The position numbers were made by a program, and so were the translations under genes. From NCBI GenBank assembly GCA_030428615.1, contig JAUIDN010000008.1, positions 1 through 64,000 of the forward strand: a stretch of DNA of 64,000 bases. The letters are read 5' to 3'. How positions within the stretch are numbered: position 1 is the stretch's first letter; every line of letters starts with the position of its first letter. The notes beneath the pieces were generated by a model, which was not told where the DNA came from, did not search any database, and saw only the letters and a program-made list of their open reading frames with translations. Source of the DNA: Alphaproteobacteria bacterium. Its GTDB lineage: Bacteria; Pseudomonadota; Alphaproteobacteria; Sphingomonadales; Emcibacteraceae. This document shows, piece after piece, positions 10,115 to 20,024 of the stretch.

Positions 10115-10739
10115 ACAGGAACAAATGAGAATTTGTGAGGCGCTTTTATTCGCATCTGATCGTCCGCTTTCCTCCATTGCGTTGGCGGAACAGCTTCCGG
10201 AGGGCAGTGATCCTGATGCGATTCTGGCCGAACTGCAGCAGAAATATGAGCATAGCGGTGTGAACCTTGTGGAAGTGGCTGGGAAATGGATGTTTCAGAC
10301 GGCCTCGGACCTCTCATTTCTGCTTCGTAAAGAAGAAGAAAAGGAAAGAAAATTATCCCGTGCGGCGGTCGAAACGCTCGCTATTGTGGCGTATCATCAG
10401 CCTGTTACCAGAGCCGAGATCGAAGAAATTCGTGGTGTAACCGTCAGCAAAGGAACACTTGATGTTTTGATGGAAGCTGTGTGGATCAGACCCCTTGGCC
10501 GACGAAGAACGCCAGGTAGACCAATGACTTACGGTACGACTGAAGATTTTCTTGTACAGTTTGGATTAAATAGTGTAAAAGATTTACCTGGCCTTGCGGA
10601 ACTTAAAGCAGCGGGTTTTCTTGACAATGTGAACACATCAAGATTGAACCTTTTAGGTGATGAAGGACCGGATGAAGAGCAACCCGACCTGCCGATGGAT
10701 GATGATGAAAGCAGTTCTGAGGAGCAGGTAATCTCTTAA
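10107..10739 (+). CDS. scpB: Segregation and condensation protein B
   Basis: This 210-residue partner of ScpA has two winged-helix domains. The first begins RICEALLFASDRPLS, and the second contains VETLAIVAYHQPVTRAEIEEIRGV, the family hallmark. The open frame reaches back to 9807, but that extension is an alternative frame of scpA. The ATG at 10107, with GGAAGAAGAGGAAG just upstream, gives the normal size. The acidic C-terminal tail (DEEQPDLPMDDDESSSEEQ) is typical. Confidence 0.95.
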   Translation: MDKQEQMRICEALLFASDRPLSSIALAEQLPEGSDPDAILAELQQKYEHSGVNLVEVAGKWMFQTASDLSFLLRKEEEKERKLSRAAVETLAIVAYHQPVTRAEIEEIRGVTVSKGTLDVLMEAVWIRPLGRRRTPGRPMTYGTTEDFLVQFGLNSVKDLPGLAELKAAGFLDNVNTSRLNLLGDEGPDEEQPDLPMDDDESSSEEQVIS

Positions 10740-10842
10740 AAAAATATATTTCTATTGATTTCCTGCTTAAGATCGTTGATCTTCTGCGTGAAAAATATAT
10801 CTCTGTTTGTATAGAGAAAAATGAATTTTAGGAGAATGGATT

Positions 10843-11076
10843 ATGAGTCCTAGTTTACCACAAATCATCATCGTTGTTGTCTTGCTTATTCTGCTTTTTG
10901 GGCGCGGAAAAATCTCTGCCCTGATGGGTGATGTCGCGCAAGGCATAAAAAGCTTCAAGAAAGGCATCGCCGACGACGAACCAGCCCAGAAAGCTGAAGA
11001 AGCAAAAATCATTGAACAGAAGGCTGATGAGCCCGTTTCCGAAGAAAAAAAAGAAGCTTCTGAAAAAACTGACTAG
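10843..11076 (+). CDS. tatA: Twin-arginine translocase subunit TatA
   Basis: This 77-residue protein has one N-terminal transmembrane helix (residues about 5-20), a short hinge and an amphipathic helix ([14 protein letters not shown]), followed by a charged tail. This is the TatA form, which oligomerises to move folded proteins across the inner membrane. The FGRGK hinge and FKKG are the family signatures. A strong AGGAGA site precedes the ATG. A 103-bp AT-rich gap separates it from scpB and may hold its own promoter. The window also encodes a likely Tat substrate at 51411. Confidence 0.93.
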   Translation: MSPSLPQIIIVVVLLILLFGRGKISALMGDVAQGIKSFKKGIADDEPAQKAEEAKIIEQKADEPVSEEKKEASEKTD

Positions 11077-11105
11077 TTTTCGATCTGCGTAGGTAAAAAT
11101 CTCAC

Positions 11106-11609
11106 ATGTTTGACGTCGGATTCCCAGAACTATTTATCGTCGCCGTACTCGCCATTGTCGTGGTCGGGCCGCGTGACCTGCCAAAAGTCATTCGTTCCGT
11201 CATGGGGATGATCAAAAAAGTTCGTGAAATGGGGAGCGAGTTTCAGGCGGGTGTAAAAAAAATGGCCGATGAAGTTGAGCTGGATGCGGTAACGCGCAAG
11301 CTCAATGAAGCGGGGAACATAAAGCTGGATGACCCGAAGCCTACAGTTGACCCGTCTGCTGAATTTTCTGATTATGCTGAGTTCGATTATGATGAATATG
11401 ATTATGATGGCACCAATTATACACCGACACCCAGTACTGATAAGTCGGCAAAATCAGACGAAGAAGAACCTGAAACAGGTGAGGGTAAAACGGACGATTC
11501 CGCCGAAGAACAGACACCGGAAGCCCCCGATATTGTAGAAGACACCGAAGCGGAAACTGAAGTCGCCACCATTGAAGAAGACAAAGTAAAGAGTAAGGCC
11601 GATGACTGA
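11106..11609 (+). CDS. tatB: Twin-arginine translocase subunit TatB
   Basis: This 167-residue protein starts MFDVGFPELFIVAVLAIVVVGPRDLP, with the Glu in the membrane helix and the GPRDLP hinge that mark TatB. An amphipathic helix follows, then a long acidic, low-complexity tail rich in Glu, Asp and Thr. TatB works with TatC in recognising twin-arginine signal peptides. The stop overlaps the start of tatC by 8 bp. The aspartate/tyrosine-rich stretch around residues 85-105 (DYAEFDYDEYDYD) is unusual but lies in the variable tail. Confidence 0.93.
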   Translation: MFDVGFPELFIVAVLAIVVVGPRDLPKVIRSVMGMIKKVREMGSEFQAGVKKMADEVELDAVTRKLNEAGNIKLDDPKPTVDPSAEFSDYAEFDYDEYDYDGTNYTPTPSTDKSAKSDEEEPETGEGKTDDSAEEQTPEAPDIVEDTEAETEVATIEEDKVKSKADD

Positions 11610-12408
11610 TGAGGCAACGGAAAATATAGATGAAAGCTCTGCACCACTTCTTGATCATTTGATCGAACTTAGATCACGGCTTATCTGGTGTGTGGCTTAT
11701 GTTATTATTGCTTTCGGCGTTTGTTTTTACTTCGCCGATCAAATATATAATTTTCTTGCCCAGCCATTTGTTGATGTGGCTCTTGCCAATGGTAAGGAGC
11801 CGACCATGATCTTCACCGGGTTACAGGATAAGTTTTTTGTCAATATCCGTTTAAGTTTTTATGTGGCGCTCTGCGTTACATTTCCGATGCTTGCGATGCA
11901 AATCTGGAAGTTTGTTGCACCGGGTCTTTACCAGAATGAAAGAAAAGCCTTTTTACCGTTTCTACTTGCCACGCCAATTCTTTTTATTCTTGGCGCCGCG
12001 ATGGCATACTATATTGTAATACCGCGAGCATGGGGTTTCTTCATGTCTTTTGAAGTTGGTGTTGGTGCTGAGGTCGCGGACGCTTTGGCGGACCAGGCGA
12101 GCCTTCAAATCCAGTCGCTTCCTGCTGTACGGGAATATTTATCGCTTACGATCCTTCTTATGTTCGCTTTTGCGTTAAGTTTCCAGCTTCCGGTACTTCT
12201 CCTGCTTTTGGCGCGTGCCGGTTTCCTGACAGCGGACGGGCTTGCAGAAAAAAGAAAATATTCAATTCTTGGCGCGTTTGTGTTTGCCATGTTTATGACG
12301 CCACCCGACCCACTCAGTCAGGTGCTTCTTGCGCTTCCCATCATAGCACTCTATGAAATATCCATATTAATTATAAGACTAACGATAAAGCAGCCAGAAG
12401 ATGTTTGA
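11602..12408 (+). CDS. tatC: Twin-arginine translocase subunit TatC
   Basis: This 268-residue protein has six membrane helices. The cytoplasmic N-terminal motif [16 protein letters not shown] and the conserved first periplasmic-loop and FxxxFE-type segment ([10 protein letters not shown]) are present. TatC is the receptor for twin-arginine signal peptides. It overlaps tatB by 8 bp and serS by 8 bp, so a continuous tatABC-serS operon is likely. Confidence 0.96.
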   Translation: MTDEATENIDESSAPLLDHLIELRSRLIWCVAYVIIAFGVCFYFADQIYNFLAQPFVDVALANGKEPTMIFTGLQDKFFVNIRLSFYVALCVTFPMLAMQIWKFVAPGLYQNERKAFLPFLLATPILFILGAAMAYYIVIPRAWGFFMSFEVGVGAEVADALADQASLQIQSLPAVREYLSLTILLMFAFALSFQLPVLLLLLARAGFLTADGLAEKRKYSILGAFVFAMFMTPPDPLSQVLLALPIIALYEISILIIRLTIKQPEDV

Positions 12409-13675
12409 TATAAAAGCCATTCGTGAAAATCCGAAATTTTTTGACAATGCCTGGGCACGGCGGGGTATCCCACCGCAATCTGCGGCTCTTCTTGAAATGG
12501 ACAGCGAATTAAGGACCAAACAAACAGAGCTGCAGGAATGTCAGTCACGCAGAAACGAGGCCTCAAAGGCCATCGGTATTGCAAAATCAAAAGGCGAGGA
12601 TGCGTCGGGCGCCATTCAGGAAGTTGGCGAACTTAAAGAAAAAATGAGCATTCTTGAAGAAGAGGTGCGCGAGCTTTCCGAGAAACTGAACGCGGCGTTA
12701 TCGCGGATCGATAATGTTCCGGGTGCCGATGTACCGGATGGTGAAAGCGAAGACGATAATAAAGAAATCAGAAAATGGGGTGAATTGCCCGCCTTCGATT
12801 TTGAGCCAAAGCAGCATTTTGATATTGGTGAAAGTCTGGGCCAAATGGATTTTGATGGTGCTGCAAAAATGTCCGGTGCCCGCTTTGTTATTCTGAGGGG
12901 GGATCTTGCGAAGCTCGAAAGGGCGCTGGCCGCGTTTATGCTTGATATGCATACAAATGAATATGGATATGAGGAGGTCTCTGTTCCGCTTTTGGTGCGC
13001 GATCAGGCGCTTTACGGAACCAGTCAGCTCCCCAAATTTGAAGAGGACCTCTTTAAAACCACAACGGACCATTACCTTATCCCCACAGGTGAAGTGCCAT
13101 TAACCAATATGGTACGTGAAACAATTGTAGAAGAAGAAAAGCTGCCTATTCGCTTAACCTGTTTAAGTAGTTGTTACCGCTCCGAAGCCGGTTCAGCAGG
13201 GCGGGATACGCGCGGTATGATCAGACTTCACCAGTTTCAGAAAGTTGAAATGGTCAGCATCACCACTCCTGAACAGTCTGATGAAGAACTTGAACGAATG
13301 ACCGGGATCGCTGAACAGGTACTCAAACGGCTTGGTCTTCCGTATCGTGCCGTCATGCTTTGTACCGGTGACATGGGATTTGCCGCTCATAAAACATATG
13401 ACCTTGAGGTCTGGTTGCCCGGACAGAATATGTACCGCGAGATATCGAGTTGCTCAAACACGGGCGATTTTCAGGCGCGCCGCATGAAAGCCCGCTGCCG
13501 ACCTAAAAGTGATAAAAAAACCCGGTTCGTACATACATTGAACGGTTCCGGGCTTGCGGTGGGTCGCACGCTTGTTGCCGTCCTGGAAAATTATCAGCAG
13601 GCAGATGGTTCGGTCGTCATACCGGATGTTCTGAAGCCTTATATGGGGGGGCAGGAAGTCATAAACCCTTCTTAA
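12401..13675 (+). CDS. serS: Seryl-tRNA synthetase
   Basis: This class II synthetase of 424 residues charges tRNA-Ser and tRNA-Sec. An N-terminal coiled-coil arm (about residues 25-105) that contacts the tRNA long variable arm is followed by the catalytic core. Motif 2 is [15 protein letters not shown], and motif 3 is [16 protein letters not shown] near the C terminus. It is coupled to tatC by an 8-bp overlap. In many alphaproteobacteria surE follows serS, but here pcm follows directly. Confidence 0.97.
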   Translation: MFDIKAIRENPKFFDNAWARRGIPPQSAALLEMDSELRTKQTELQECQSRRNEASKAIGIAKSKGEDASGAIQEVGELKEKMSILEEEVRELSEKLNAALSRIDNVPGADVPDGESEDDNKEIRKWGELPAFDFEPKQHFDIGESLGQMDFDGAAKMSGARFVILRGDLAKLERALAAFMLDMHTNEYGYEEVSVPLLVRDQALYGTSQLPKFEEDLFKTTTDHYLIPTGEVPLTNMVRETIVEEEKLPIRLTCLSSCYRSEAGSAGRDTRGMIRLHQFQKVEMVSITTPEQSDEELERMTGIAEQVLKRLGLPYRAVMLCTGDMGFAAHKTYDLEVWLPGQNMYREISSCSNTGDFQARRMKARCRPKSDKKTRFVHTLNGSGLAVGRTLVAVLENYQQADGSVVIPDVLKPYMGGQEVINPS

Positions 13676-13693
13676 TCGCGTCCAGTAATATTT

Positions 13694-14341
13694 ATGAACA
13701 GTAATTTACAATCAAAAAAAGATCAGCTACTTGATAATCTGCGCTCCCAAGGCATAACAGATGAAAAAGTGCTTGAAGTTATGGCAGAAATACCGCGGGA
13801 AGATTTCATCGCCGATTATCTGAGACCACAGGCCTATGAAAATGCAGCGCTTCCCATCGAAAGCGACCAGACGATAAGTCAGCCTTATATCGTGGCTTAT
13901 ATGACGCAGGAACTGCATGTTAAAAAAAATCATAAGGTTTTGGAAATTGGAACGGGGTCGGGATATCAATCCATCGTTCTGGCGAGGCTGTGCAAGCGGT
14001 TATTTACCATTGAACGTCATATGCCGCTCCATAAAAGTGCCGAAGAAATGTTCAAGAAATTCCGAATTTATAATATTACAACGCTTTTTGGCAACGGGAT
14101 GAAGGGCTGGATAGAACAGGAACCGTTTGATCGTATTATGGTCACGGCCGCTGGCGAAGAAATACCGGATGAGCTTTTATATCAGCTTAAGGACGGGGGG
14201 ATCATGATTATTCCCGTCGGTGGGCAGGAGGAAACACAACATATCGTAAGGATTACTCGCCATGGCGATAATTTCGATGTCAAAACCCTGCTTCCGGTAA
14301 AATTCGTTCCCCTTCTTTCTGGTATTGTGCATTCGTCATAA
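13694..14341 (+). CDS. pcm: Protein-L-isoaspartate O-methyltransferase
   Basis: This 215-residue SAM-dependent methyltransferase repairs isoaspartyl residues in aged proteins. The substrate-binding DQTISQPYIVAYMT and the SAM-binding motif VLEIGTGSGYQS are both present, and IMVTAAGEEIPDELLYQL follows, as in the family. It lies 18 bp after serS and its end is close to the M23-domain lipoprotein gene, matching the usual gene order apart from the missing surE. Confidence 0.94.
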   Translation: MNSNLQSKKDQLLDNLRSQGITDEKVLEVMAEIPREDFIADYLRPQAYENAALPIESDQTISQPYIVAYMTQELHVKKNHKVLEIGTGSGYQSIVLARLCKRLFTIERHMPLHKSAEEMFKKFRIYNITTLFGNGMKGWIEQEPFDRIMVTAAGEEIPDELLYQLKDGGIMIIPVGGQEETQHIVRITRHGDNFDVKTLLPVKFVPLLSGIVHSS

Positions 14342-14360
14342 TGGCTGCTATAATTTTTGT

Positions 14361-15341
14361 ATGAATGGTTTGCGAAAAGTAAAATATCACGTCCGTCTTT
14401 TACTGGTTTCTTTGACGCTCGCGGGTTGCTCTCTTGGCTATGACAGTAAGGGACCGTATCCTTATTCTCATGTCAATCGACCGACAACGACGACCCAGCA
14501 GCCATTACAGCCACAAACGGCAACGGCACAGGCAAAAAATTCACCGTCACCGATACCGACGCCGCGGACAAAACCTGCGCGGCAGCAAACCATAATCGCC
14601 ACGAAACCCACACCACCGGATACAACACAAATCACCGTGAGGCGGGGTGATACGGTCTATGCAATTTCCCGGCGTTATGGGGTTACGGTTCGGTCGGTCA
14701 TTAGCAGCAATAATTTAAGGGCACCATATCTTTTAAAACCGGGACAGAAACTTAGTGTTCCTGTCGGAACAACTTATACCGTGAAGCGGGGTGATACCGT
14801 TTACGGCGTATCGCGTGCCAACGGCGTTATGATGAATGATCTGGTCCGGCTTAATAACCTGAGGGCGCCATATGCCCTTCGTGTTGGTCAAAGCCTTAAA
14901 CTCCCCGGACGCGCGCAAAATGCAGCACCGCAAGTGGCGATCGGGCCACCGCCACAGATATCTGGTAAAGGCTTTATGTGGCCGGTAAGCGGTACCGTGA
15001 TTTCAAACTACGGACCAAAACAGGCGGGCTATCACAATGACGGCGTTAATATTCGCGCGCCTCACGGCAGCTCTGTTTACGCGTCTGAAAGTGGTGTTGT
15101 CGTACACGCAAGCAATAAATTAAGAGGGTATGGCAACCTGATCCTGATTAAACATCAAAATGGTTGGGTGACGGCATACGCTCATAATGACAAACTTCTC
15201 GTGCGAAAGGGCCAACAGGTCGTCCGGGGGCAGGTGGTTGCCGAAGTTGGCAGCACCGGACGGGTGGACAGCCCGCAGCTGCACTTCGAAATGCGCAAAG
15301 GGTCTCGAGCCGTCAATCCCACACTTTATCTGAAAAGCTGA
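14361..15341 (+). CDS. LysM/M23-domain lipoprotein, NlpD-like
   Basis: This 326-residue protein has a signal peptide ending in a lipobox (LTLAGC), so it should be a lipoprotein. A Pro/Thr/Gln-rich linker is followed by two LysM repeats (about residues 88-132 and 137-182) that bind peptidoglycan. A C-terminal LytM/M23 domain spans about residues 210-325. The HNDGVNI segment lacks the usual H-x-G-x-D zinc ligands, although YAHND and LHFEMR are kept. It is therefore more likely an amidase activator like NlpD/EnvC than an active peptidase. The ATG at 14361 puts the signal peptide at the N terminus; a longer frame starts 12 codons earlier inside pcm. Confidence 0.9.
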   Translation: MNGLRKVKYHVRLLLVSLTLAGCSLGYDSKGPYPYSHVNRPTTTTQQPLQPQTATAQAKNSPSPIPTPRTKPARQQTIIATKPTPPDTTQITVRRGDTVYAISRRYGVTVRSVISSNNLRAPYLLKPGQKLSVPVGTTYTVKRGDTVYGVSRANGVMMNDLVRLNNLRAPYALRVGQSLKLPGRAQNAAPQVAIGPPPQISGKGFMWPVSGTVISNYGPKQAGYHNDGVNIRAPHGSSVYASESGVVVHASNKLRGYGNLILIKHQNGWVTAYAHNDKLLVRKGQQVVRGQVVAEVGSTGRVDSPQLHFEMRKGSRAVNPTLYLKS

Positions 15342-15369
15342 TCTTAAACAGTTTGTCGTTGAGCTGGTA

Positions 15370-17937
15370 TTAATTCCTTGGCCTGTCAAAAGCCTTGGAG
15401 AAATAAAGCCCATTTAAGAACATTTTATTTGACCCATAAAAATAAGCACGAAAATTCGGGTTGTTGGCAAACAGTATGACAGACCCTTGTCCCAGACGTT
15501 CTGCAACCACGTTTGCTTTACCGGCCAGACGCGCCTGATTATCTTCGGATGCAAATCCGGATGCCAGTGCATTTTCGGGAATAGATACGACCGTAGCGTA
15601 AGGATTTTCCGGCGGATCAAACGCAATCAACGTATTGCGGTGAGTATAAATATCCCTGTTTACATAGCCATATCCAATGGGATGGGTGATATCCAGATCA
15701 CCTTCCATAATCGCGCCGCCGATAATATTTTCCACTTCGTTGGGAATTTTATCAGCATAATCCTGGCGCTCTAACGGGAATTCTTCCTTCTCATCCTTAA
15801 GATCAAGAAGGATTTCACCTGCCCATTTCGCCCCCTGCCTATGTGCGATGACGGTGCCACCTGCACGCACCCATTGGTTTAGTTTACGGCTCAGCGTCTC
15901 ATCATTCGAATTATAGGAACCACCGACAAATATGATATGCGTATAATCGCTGATATCAAGACCCGCCAGATTGCGTTTGTCGTAAAGCGTCACGGGAATT
16001 CTCATCCGGTAGTCAAGAAGGTGCCAGACTTCACCCGCATCATATGCCTGCGTGCCTTCACCAACCATAAGCAATATATTTGGTTTTTCGATGGATTTGA
16101 AATTGTTGCTTCCCAAATCGGCGCCTGCGGTCGGTGTTCGAAAACTGCTGACACTATGAACTTTTATGCCATCCTCTTTTGCGATCGCTGCCATGATTGC
16201 GTGCAACTCATCCTGCTCCAGATCGCTGCCCTGCCATCCGACGGAAACCATAATGCTGCCAACCGCCATGTCCTGGCGCCCCTCTGATGTGTCGATTGAA
16301 AAAGGCAGCGTCGCGACCTTTGGCCTTACCCCCGCTTGAAGCAGTCGGTTTAAGGCGCGCGGTGAATAATATTCGTTCCATTCAAAAAGATACGCGGCGC
16401 TGGCTTTTTCGGGTACTTCCTGTGCCATAAACACAGGCTTCACAATATTACCGGCGCTTGCCATTTCGCGCGCTCCGACGGGTGCATAATCCATGCCGAA
16501 TGAAAGTGGCATGGTGAAGCCCGATACGTCATAAAAGGTATTGTTTTCAAAGGTAGTGATTTTTTCAAAAATGCCTTTGATGAGCGTGTATTGACGCTGA
16601 TTGGTCTTCACCATAAAGCTTTTACCCGCTTTATAGGTCTTACCATCAACATTCACGTCTTCGTTCACAATATTGACATCAATCTGATGGCGCTCAAGCA
16701 TATCCCGGAAATGATAACCACGCGCGTTATCCTTTGGTGACGCGAAAATATATCCTTTGATATTATCATCTGCGGCCAGCTCCATCGCGTTCTGGTAAAA
16801 ACGTTTTTGATAATCCAGAAGGCGGGGTCTAAGCTCAAGCCCCGCCCGGACGATAGAAAGACTGAGATTCAAATAGACCCTTACATTATCCCTGAAGGAA
16901 AGTTTTCCATGAACCGTGTCAACTTCACCCAGCGTTCTTGCTTGCTCAAATAGTAAACCGATACCCGCGTTCAAGTGCGGATAGGTAGCGCCTTTTCCGA
17001 TATAAAAATTGTCGTAGCCTTCTTCACTGAAATACAGGCGTGCTTCACTATCCATAAAATCCCGTGGCCTGTCGGTTACTTCTTCCAGAAGTTCAATAGA
17101 TTCGTTTGGTATGTATGGAAACGTGCGGTCCGGCACGCCCGGTGGAATGTAAAAAGTGCTGTTGGTTCCCATTTCATGGTGATCGGTACTGATATTAGGC
17201 TTCCATTCATGAAACTTTTTCACCCATCCTTGCGGCCCCGGCTGCTGTTGCAAAAGCCATTGGCGGTTGAGGTCAAACCAATAATGATTGGTGCGCCCGC
17301 CCGGCCAGTAGGTGTTATGATTGCGTCCATTGGGATCAGTAATCGGAACGTTGGACCCATGCATGAAGTTCCACGCTGACTGGCGGGCATTGCCATCGGG
17401 ATTGAATATAGCGATGATTAAAATAACGCTGTTTTTCAATGTTTCTTCAATATACTCCCCCTGCGCGGCGGCAAGATAATATGCGACCGCCATTGAGCTG
17501 TCGGTGGAACTGACCTCTGCACCGTGGACACCATAATTAAGCCACGTTACGACCGGCATATCTTCTGATATTTCCTGGTCTGAATTTGGATCGCTCAGGG
17601 CGATGTGTGCCGCTTTTATTTCGTCAATTCGTGCCATATTTTCGGGAGAGCTTATAGTAAGCATTAAAATATCCCGACCTTCGTGGGTTTTGGCAATGGT
17701 CTCAACATTTACGCGGTCGGAAATTTCCGCCACGGTACGCATATATTTAAGTAAAAGGTCGTGGCGCGTTACCCTATGTCCAAGGGGGTGGCCGATTATT
17801 TCTTCCGGCTTGGGAATGGCAGGATCATAACTTACATTGTCAGGATAAAAGCTTTTTCCCCTTAGCTCCTGCCCAAAAGACAACGACCAAAAAAAGCAGA
17901 AAAAAAGACACGAAATTATTAGCGTGATGAGTTTCAT
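15370..17937 (-). CDS. Secreted M14-family zinc carboxypeptidase-like protein
   Basis: This 855-residue protein begins with a Sec signal peptide (hydrophobic to about residue 22, cleavage after SFG). A carboxypeptidase domain follows, with the HxxE zinc pair in NYGVHGAEVSSTD and the substrate-binding region FNPDGNARQSAW. The third His is likely in ISTDHHEMGTNSTFY. The C-terminal third contains a glutamine-amidotransferase-like fold (IIFVGGSYNSNDETL, GGTVIAHRQGAKW) seen in large M14 proteins of Proteobacteria and Bacteroidetes. It probably degrades peptides outside the inner membrane. A GGGAG site six bases upstream supports the start. It is convergent with the NlpD-like gene and divergent from the ligase gene at 18183. 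Confidence 0.88.
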   Translation of the reverse strand: MKLITLIISCLFFCFFWSLSFGQELRGKSFYPDNVSYDPAIPKPEEIIGHPLGHRVTRHDLLLKYMRTVAEISDRVNVETIAKTHEGRDILMLTISSPENMARIDEIKAAHIALSDPNSDQEISEDMPVVTWLNYGVHGAEVSSTDSSMAVAYYLAAAQGEYIEETLKNSVILIIAIFNPDGNARQSAWNFMHGSNVPITDPNGRNHNTYWPGGRTNHYWFDLNRQWLLQQQPGPQGWVKKFHEWKPNISTDHHEMGTNSTFYIPPGVPDRTFPYIPNESIELLEEVTDRPRDFMDSEARLYFSEEGYDNFYIGKGATYPHLNAGIGLLFEQARTLGEVDTVHGKLSFRDNVRVYLNLSLSIVRAGLELRPRLLDYQKRFYQNAMELAADDNIKGYIFASPKDNARGYHFRDMLERHQIDVNIVNEDVNVDGKTYKAGKSFMVKTNQRQYTLIKGIFEKITTFENNTFYDVSGFTMPLSFGMDYAPVGAREMASAGNIVKPVFMAQEVPEKASAAYLFEWNEYYSPRALNRLLQAGVRPKVATLPFSIDTSEGRQDMAVGSIMVSVGWQGSDLEQDELHAIMAAIAKEDGIKVHSVSSFRTPTAGADLGSNNFKSIEKPNILLMVGEGTQAYDAGEVWHLLDYRMRIPVTLYDKRNLAGLDISDYTHIIFVGGSYNSNDETLSRKLNQWVRAGGTVIAHRQGAKWAGEILLDLKDEKEEFPLERQDYADKIPNEVENIIGGAIMEGDLDITHPIGYGYVNRDIYTHRNTLIAFDPPENPYATVVSIPENALASGFASEDNQARLAGKANVVAERLGQGSVILFANNPNFRAYFYGSNKMFLNGLYFSKAFDRPRN

Positions 17938-18182
17938 TGAAGGCTCCCGTTCCAGATTTTAGTGCTGGCTGGTCAAATCCTATTCAAAAGTCAGAAAACA
18001 AGCAATAGCCAGCTGTGAAATTGTCATCGGGCGGAAAATAAGCATAAGGGGGTAAAAATAACAATCTGATCAAAATTTATTAAATCCGTTAAGGCTTTAT
18101 TTAAAAGATATTATTACATTGAAAGCAGATATTATGGTTTTGCTATCATTTAAATGTGATTTTCAGAAAATACAATCGATAG
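17938..18182. promoter_or_regulatory. Divergent AT-rich promoter region
   Basis: This 245-bp stretch separates the minus-strand M14 peptidase gene from the plus-strand ligase gene and must carry both promoters. It becomes strongly AT-rich from about 18040. No clear sigma-70 pair, operator palindrome or RNA fold stood out by eye, and the ATG at 18183 has only a weak ribosome-binding site. Confidence 0.4.
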
Positions 18183-20009
18183 ATGAAACAAATTGTGGGA
18201 ACAACATATGCGGGGAACTCCAATTCTTTCTCCGTGGCAGTAGGTAAATGTAAAAAAATGCGAAGTAAACTCAGGCTGGATTTTGAGGTCCTCAATCGAT
18301 ATATCGAACAGCAATGCGGTGGTAAGGAGTTTTACTTCGGGTGCTGGTCGCCGACAGCATTTGAATTTGACATCAATGAGAAACCCGCCAACATACATGT
18401 TGAGATGGGGGAAAACTGGTTCGCTATTCGAAATGGTGCGGATCAGGTGGATGGATTGTTGTTTGCGAAGGATAATGCATCTAACGATGGCCCGGAATTG
18501 GTCATACAGCGAGGCTATCTTGCGGATGCAGGATTACACACTTATTCAGACGGTGAAAAGATACGCGACTACTGGTCAGCGGATTTAGTTCGCCGACACA
18601 ATGGTGTGTTTAGCGCCGTAGTTATTTCCCAATCCGCGGGCTCGGTTTCTCTTGTCACCGATATTTTCGGTATCGGTCAGTTGTTTTACCGGAAAATTGG
18701 AAAAAAAATATTCTTTTCCTCAACGCCGGCACTTCTATCACAAGACGATGATAAGAAGAATACAATGTCGTGGGAATTCAGAATGTTGCTGGGGTATATC
18801 CCAGGCGATGATACGCTGGTAGAAGAAATTCGCAGCGCGCCACCAGCTTCGGTTCTTACCTTTTCAGGCGGACAACATGAGAGAATAGAAAGATGGTACG
18901 ATTACAGCAGTCTGGCAACGGGATCGGAACCCGTCGGCCGACATGCACTTGAAGTATCGAAAGAATATTTTACGAAAGCCATAGATCGCTGCCGAAAACT
19001 TGAGTATGGAAAAGTAAGATTGCCTCTTTCCAGCGGGTTTGACAGCCGGCGAATATTTGCTCAGCTTGAAAGCCGAAAAGCTGACTTTGAAACGGTAACG
19101 GTACAAATGCCAACGGGTAGTGGTGAAGACCTTGATGGGACACTTGCACCGCAAATTGCCGAGGATTTTGGCATTAAAAATGTCAGATTTAGAATTCCGG
19201 ATGCCAAGACATGGCATGAATATGATGTACAGCGCATTTACGGGATGGATGCACAAACTGATTATCACACATGGTCGGTGTGTATTTTTAATCACTTTAA
19301 AGGTCAGAAAATAACGTTATATGATGGTCTCGGTGGTGATGTATTGTGTTTTTATGGATGGAATTTCAAATATAATCCGGATTTATTACTGCCTAAAGGG
19401 TTGTTTCGTGCAGTAAAAGATAATGTATTTCCAACAAGTGACCAGATCAGAAAACAGCTCAAAAAGCTATATGATCAGCAACCAAAAGGAATTAATCAGG
19501 ATTTAATCAGTTTTTGTCTTTGGCAGTCGCGAAGCAGCACCGGGATATGGACCCAGCAACAGGCTCACCCGGGACAATTGATTCTATGTCCTTATTTTGA
19601 CCTCGACTATATTGAAAAAATGCTCCAGTTTTCTGTTGCAAGTGGCCAAGAATATCTCTCCCAAAAGGAACTGCTGAAAGAATTCTGGCCCGAATTATCC
19701 CGTTATAGCGGTAGCGGTGATATTCCCGAGAACCCGGAATATATCGGGGAATATAGCGAGCAAATAAAACGGTCATCATTAAGGCAGATTATTTCAAAAA
19801 CGGTTTCTTCGCAGGAATGTCGCAGACAATTTAAAAAAATGTTTAAACCGCTTCCTCTTCTGTTTCTTTATCTGTCAAAATACAGCCTGTTCATAACCAG
19901 AAAAATCGAATTCTGGATGAAAGATATTGTTGAAATAGTGTTTTGGTGGCAATCTCGGCCAATTATTATAAAATTGGATGAAGGAGATGAAGGAGATGAC
20001 GATGAATGA
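18183..20009 (+). CDS. Asparagine synthetase-like ATP-dependent ligase A
   Basis: This 608-residue protein combines an N-terminal region resembling the glutaminase fold of AsnB with an asparagine-synthase C domain. The glutaminase-like part (SLVTDIFGIGQLFYRK) has no N-terminal catalytic Cys. The PP-loop in the C domain is LPLSSGFDSRRIF, a variant of SGGxDS used to adenylate a carboxylate. Without the Cys it cannot use glutamine in the usual way, so it may join another amine or act intramolecularly, as beta-lactam synthetases and lasso cyclases do. The substrate is not known. The C terminus is hydrophobic and then acidic (DEGDEGDDDE), encoded by a short GAAGGAGAT repeat. A second family member lies at 21736. 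Confidence 0.8.
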   Translation: MKQIVGTTYAGNSNSFSVAVGKCKKMRSKLRLDFEVLNRYIEQQCGGKEFYFGCWSPTAFEFDINEKPANIHVEMGENWFAIRNGADQVDGLLFAKDNASNDGPELVIQRGYLADAGLHTYSDGEKIRDYWSADLVRRHNGVFSAVVISQSAGSVSLVTDIFGIGQLFYRKIGKKIFFSSTPALLSQDDDKKNTMSWEFRMLLGYIPGDDTLVEEIRSAPPASVLTFSGGQHERIERWYDYSSLATGSEPVGRHALEVSKEYFTKAIDRCRKLEYGKVRLPLSSGFDSRRIFAQLESRKADFETVTVQMPTGSGEDLDGTLAPQIAEDFGIKNVRFRIPDAKTWHEYDVQRIYGMDAQTDYHTWSVCIFNHFKGQKITLYDGLGGDVLCFYGWNFKYNPDLLLPKGLFRAVKDNVFPTSDQIRKQLKKLYDQQPKGINQDLISFCLWQSRSSTGIWTQQQAHPGQLILCPYFDLDYIEKMLQFSVASGQEYLSQKELLKEFWPELSRYSGSGDIPENPEYIGEYSEQIKRSSLRQIISKTVSSQECRRQFKKMFKPLPLLFLYLSKYSLFITRKIEFWMKDIVEIVFWWQSRPIIIKLDEGDEGDDDE

Positions 20010-20024
20010 AGATGGAACGCTGAC

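Noticed and set aside
15487-17830. Several plus-strand ORFs inside the M14 peptidase gene
   Set aside because: They are antisense frames of a well-supported 855-residue protein, with biased composition and no family motifs.
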